Part shown: positions 32,094 through 34,318 of the stretch, one piece after another
Position numbering within the stretch: position 1 is the first letter of the stretch
Layout of the letters: each line of letters opens with the position of its first letter
Assembly (NCBI RefSeq): GCF_900765565.1
Contig: NZ_CAAFRZ010000072.1
Span: forward strand, 1 to 34,318
Length of the DNA: 34,318 bases
DNA from: an uncultured Dialister sp.
Lineage (GTDB): Bacteria > Bacillota > Negativicutes > Veillonellales > Dialisteraceae
Direction: 5' to 3'
Position numbers and translations under genes: made by a program
The notes under the pieces: model-generated
The model's database searches: none
The model's input: the letters and a program-made list of their open reading frames with translations, nothing else
Told to the model about the DNA's origin: nothing

Positions 32094-33185
32094 ATGAAAA
32101 AATGGATGTCCTGTGCGGCGGCCCTGTGCCTGTCAGCGGTTCTCCTGCTGTCAGGCTGCGGGAACAAGCCCACGGTACATGTGATGAATGCAGAACCCAG
32201 TAAAGAACCGTTCACCCTGGAGACGAAGGCGGTGCCCGAGGCCCTCCATACGGCGCCGGTGATTCCCCAGGTATCGGGAAATCTTATTTCCAATCCTCCC
32301 GACGTGGGGACGGTGGTGGAAGCGGGGGATGTGCTGTTCCAGATCGACTCGTCCCAGTACGAGTCCCAGGCGGCGTCCCTCCGGAATCAGATCGCCGCGG
32401 CCTCCCAGGCGTCTGCACCTACCTACACCTACAGCGCTCCCGCCGTGGATGACAGCCTCGAAGCGTCCCTCCTGAAGCAGGGTATCATTACCCGGGCCGA
32501 ATACGACCGGATCAAGGGCAGGAAAGGCGGCGGACAGGTGGTGCAGCAGGCAGCACCGGCAGAAGCTTCCCAGCCGCCGTCCCAGCTGGTGGCGTCTCTC
32601 CAGACCGTGGAAAAGACCATTGCCAACTGCACGGTTCGGGCGCCCATCAGCGGCGTGGTTTCCCAGGTCTACATCGGCGATACCCACCTGGCCCTGGCCG
32701 GAAAGCCGGCCCTTGTGATTCGGCAGGATTCGCCGGTAACGGCGCCGGTGGAAATCCCGTCGAAGCTGGACAGTGTCATGGAAAAGGCGAAGGACGACAA
32801 GACCCTGACCGTCACCATGAGCGACGGCAGCAACATCTGGTACGGGGAACTGAAGCAGCAGCCCAATGAAAACGGGGACAAGCTTACCACCTACAAGGTG
32901 CAGGTAGACAATTCCAACGATGATATTACCATCGGCAACGAATACAGCATCCGCATCGAAAGCGGACAGGACGTTTCCTGCTACATGATTCCAAAGTCCG
33001 CCATTATCGGCGAAGACACGGTGGCCGTGGTGAATGACAGTAACCTGGTGGACATGAAGACCGTATCCATAGCCAGTGAAACCGGAGGCTACGTGCTCAT
33101 CATGGATGGTCTGGCTGATGGTGACCGGGTGATCACGGATCCGCCGAAGGGCCTGGACATGGGCATGCAGGTGGATGTGAAATGA
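32094..33185 (+). CDS. HlyD/RND-type periplasmic adaptor lipoprotein
   Basis: This is an efflux-type membrane-fusion (adaptor) protein anchored by lipid. The signal peptide ends in lipobox LSGC with C22. The barrel-sandwich (lipoyl-like) halves are visible as VSGNLISNPPDVGTVVEAGD and TVRAPISGVVSQVYIGD, flanking a short helical hairpin with an Ala/Gln-rich, low-complexity middle. Beta-barrel and membrane-proximal domains follow. The length of 363 residues is within the family range. No transporter or outer-membrane channel gene accompanies it here, and no strong promoter or ribosome binding site is seen. The stop codon overlaps the start of the DNA glycosylase gene in ATGA, so the two are co-translated despite unrelated functions. 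Confidence 0.88.
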   Translation: MKKWMSCAAALCLSAVLLLSGCGNKPTVHVMNAEPSKEPFTLETKAVPEALHTAPVIPQVSGNLISNPPDVGTVVEAGDVLFQIDSSQYESQAASLRNQIAAASQASAPTYTYSAPAVDDSLEASLLKQGIITRAEYDRIKGRKGGGQVVQQAAPAEASQPPSQLVASLQTVEKTIANCTVRAPISGVVSQVYIGDTHLALAGKPALVIRQDSPVTAPVEIPSKLDSVMEKAKDDKTLTVTMSDGSNIWYGELKQQPNENGDKLTTYKVQVDNSNDDITIGNEYSIRIESGQDVSCYMIPKSAIIGEDTVAVVNDSNLVDMKTVSIASETGGYVLIMDGLADGDRVITDPPKGLDMGMQVDVK

Positions 33186-33772
33186 AGTGGTGCCGGGAAG
33201 ACTTCACCGGTGACGCCGTGACCACGGCCAGGAAGCTCATCGGCGCCGTCTTTGTCCATGATGCCCCGGAAGGACGGACCGCCGGCCGCATCGTGGAATG
33301 CGAAGCCTACGGTGAAATGTACGAAGGCCATCGGGACGACGGGGCCCACGTATTCAAAGGACTCACGCCCAGGACAAAGGTCATATTCGGAGAAGGGGGA
33401 CACATTTACGTGTACCTTATCTACGGCATGTACACCTGCCTCAACTTCGTCTGCGGCCACGAGGGAGAGTCGGGATCCGTCCTCATCCGGGCCCTGGAGC
33501 CGTTGGAGGGGATAGACCTCATGAAAAAGAGGAGGCACCAGGAAAAGATGAAACTCCTCACCTCCGGCCCCGGCCGCCTCACCCAGGCCATGGGTATCGA
33601 CAAATCCTTCTACGGCATGGACCTTACCGGCGATACCTGCTGGGTAGAAAGCCGGGAAGATGGACCATTTCCTGTGGAAGTGACAAAACGGAAAAATATA
33701 GACTATGCCACATACGGAAAGGACTTCCCCTGGCGGTTCATCCTGAAGGGAAGCCCCTATGTGTCGAAATGA
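33182..33772 (+). CDS. 3-methyladenine DNA glycosylase (AAG/MPG family)
   Basis: This base-excision repair enzyme removes 3-methyladenine and other alkylated purines from DNA. Family motifs are present: RIVECEAY with the likely catalytic E41 and intercalating Y43, GAHVFKGLTPR with H56, FGEGGHIYVYLIYGMYTCLNFV, and LIRALEPLEG. The length of 196 residues is typical of the bacterial enzyme. The start overlaps the upstream adaptor gene (ATGA) and depends on translational coupling, since no separate ribosome binding site is clear. A strong terminator follows the stop at once, closing the two-gene unit. Confidence 0.93.
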   Translation: MKWCREDFTGDAVTTARKLIGAVFVHDAPEGRTAGRIVECEAYGEMYEGHRDDGAHVFKGLTPRTKVIFGEGGHIYVYLIYGMYTCLNFVCGHEGESGSVLIRALEPLEGIDLMKKRRHQEKMKLLTSGPGRLTQAMGIDKSFYGMDLTGDTCWVESREDGPFPVEVTKRKNIDYATYGKDFPWRFILKGSPYVSK

Positions 33773-33812
33773 AAAGACTGCAAAAATGGGAAGCCATTTT
33801 TGCAGTCTTTTC
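33773..33812 (+). terminator. Terminator after the glycosylase gene
   Basis: AAAAGACTGCAAAAATGG pairs perfectly with CCATTTTTGCAGTCTTTT around a GAAG loop. Because it is symmetric it can work on both strands. Confidence 0.92.
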
Positions 33813-33870
33813 AGGTGGCTGAAGGGGAAAAAAGAAAGATTTGAGAGTTGAGGTCCAGCGGCTTTGCCGC

Positions 33871-33938
33871 GGAGGTCTTGTGGCTGGACGGTATGCGAAT
33901 GGATGGAGGTCTTGTGGCTGGACGGTATGCGAATGGAT
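33871..33938. repeat. 34-bp tandem duplication
   Basis: The unit beginning GGAGGTCTTGTGGCTGGACG is present twice without a gap (33871 and 33905), and the first bases of a third unit follow. Confidence 0.85.
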
Positions 33939-34020
33939 GGAGGCTTTGAGCCTTCAGCCTTGAGCCTTGAGCTGATCAGGCCCTGCGGGCGGATTCGCCT
34001 GCGGTGAAGCCGTTGGCCGT

Positions 34021-34233
34021 TAGCCTCCTTCCTTGGGAAGGAGGTGGCGCCGAAGGCGACGGAGGTTAGCTGATGGAAGCGCCGCAGGCTGATTTTATGC
34101 GGCGCCAGCCGCGAATGGTCAGTCCCCCTTTCTCAAAGGGGGATGTCACGCAGTGACAGAGGGATTCTGATAGAACTGCGGCGAAGCTGCAATCAGGTAT
34201 CGTAAGGCGGCGCTATATGATTTGTGCGCCGCA
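34021..34233. repeat. Composite repeat block, copy B
   Basis: This has the same module order as 28191-28404, with about a dozen differences including a changed loop in the terminal GGCGGCGC hairpin (34206-34232). Confidence 0.8.
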
Positions 34234-34242
34234 CCACCACTC

Positions 34243-34318
34243 TGAACTGGCCCCCTTGTCAAGGACACAATTAAAAGTGTAGTTTGAACCCCAAAGAGGG
34301 GCACCTGCTCACGTCCAC
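34243..34318. mobile_element. Possible end of an IS3-like insertion sequence (cut by window)
   Basis: Right after a repeat block the sequence changes to TGAACTGGCCCCC, followed by TTGTCAAGGACACAATTAAA. This recalls terminal inverted repeats of IS3-family elements in Firmicutes (TGAACTG...GGACA...TTAAA). No transposase sequence lies within the window, so this is tentative. Confidence 0.35.

Overview
The window looks like a chromosomal segment of an anaerobic, Gram-negative-type Firmicute. A member of the Negativicutes such as Dialister is my best guess, at moderate to low confidence. The signs are a flavodiiron oxygen-scavenging protein, lipoproteins, an efflux-type adaptor, a DUF1700 gene, and intergenic spaces packed with short palindromic mosaic repeats. 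No tRNA, rRNA or CRISPR array was seen.

Layout. (1) 1-1560: repeat-rich, no convincing gene. (2) 1565-20700: a defence island almost free of those repeats. It opens with an unassigned gene on the minus strand and a small membrane protein, followed by a complete type I Zorya operon (zorABCD, 2798-9933). Next come a spacer holding a MITE-like element, a MORN/DUF4352 lipoprotein, and a type I restriction-modification locus in the order hsdM-hsdS-tyrosine recombinase-hsdS2-hsdR, trailed by a small secreted protein. (3) 20780-34318: conserved-type genes separated by repeat mosaics. These are a truncated DUF4143 ATPase remnant, an amino-acid ABC binding lipoprotein and permease, a PAP2 phosphatase, a DUF1700/small secreted protein pair, an FprA flavodiiron protein, and an efflux-adaptor lipoprotein overlapping a 3-methyladenine DNA glycosylase gene. 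The last bases may be the end of an IS3-like element.

How the genes work together. Zorya is expected to form a MotAB-like ion-driven membrane complex (ZorAB) that senses infection and recruits the cytosolic effectors ZorC and ZorD. The type I enzyme methylates host DNA (HsdM2S) and cuts unmodified DNA (HsdR2M2S). The hsdS region is the most unusual part. Both specificity genes lie on the same strand with a recombinase between them. Each has its second target-recognition domain bracketed by the same 14-bp sequence in inverted orientation, so four copies exist at the locus. The second hsdS loses its conserved C-terminal tail exactly at one of these copies. This suggests site-specific switching with a geometry unlike the usual opposed-hsdS inverton.

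A second unusual layer is the intergenic repeats. One family folds into multi-stem structures whose stems differ between copies while staying complementary. Repeats also supply the stop codon of one gene and separate the two genes of a transporter.
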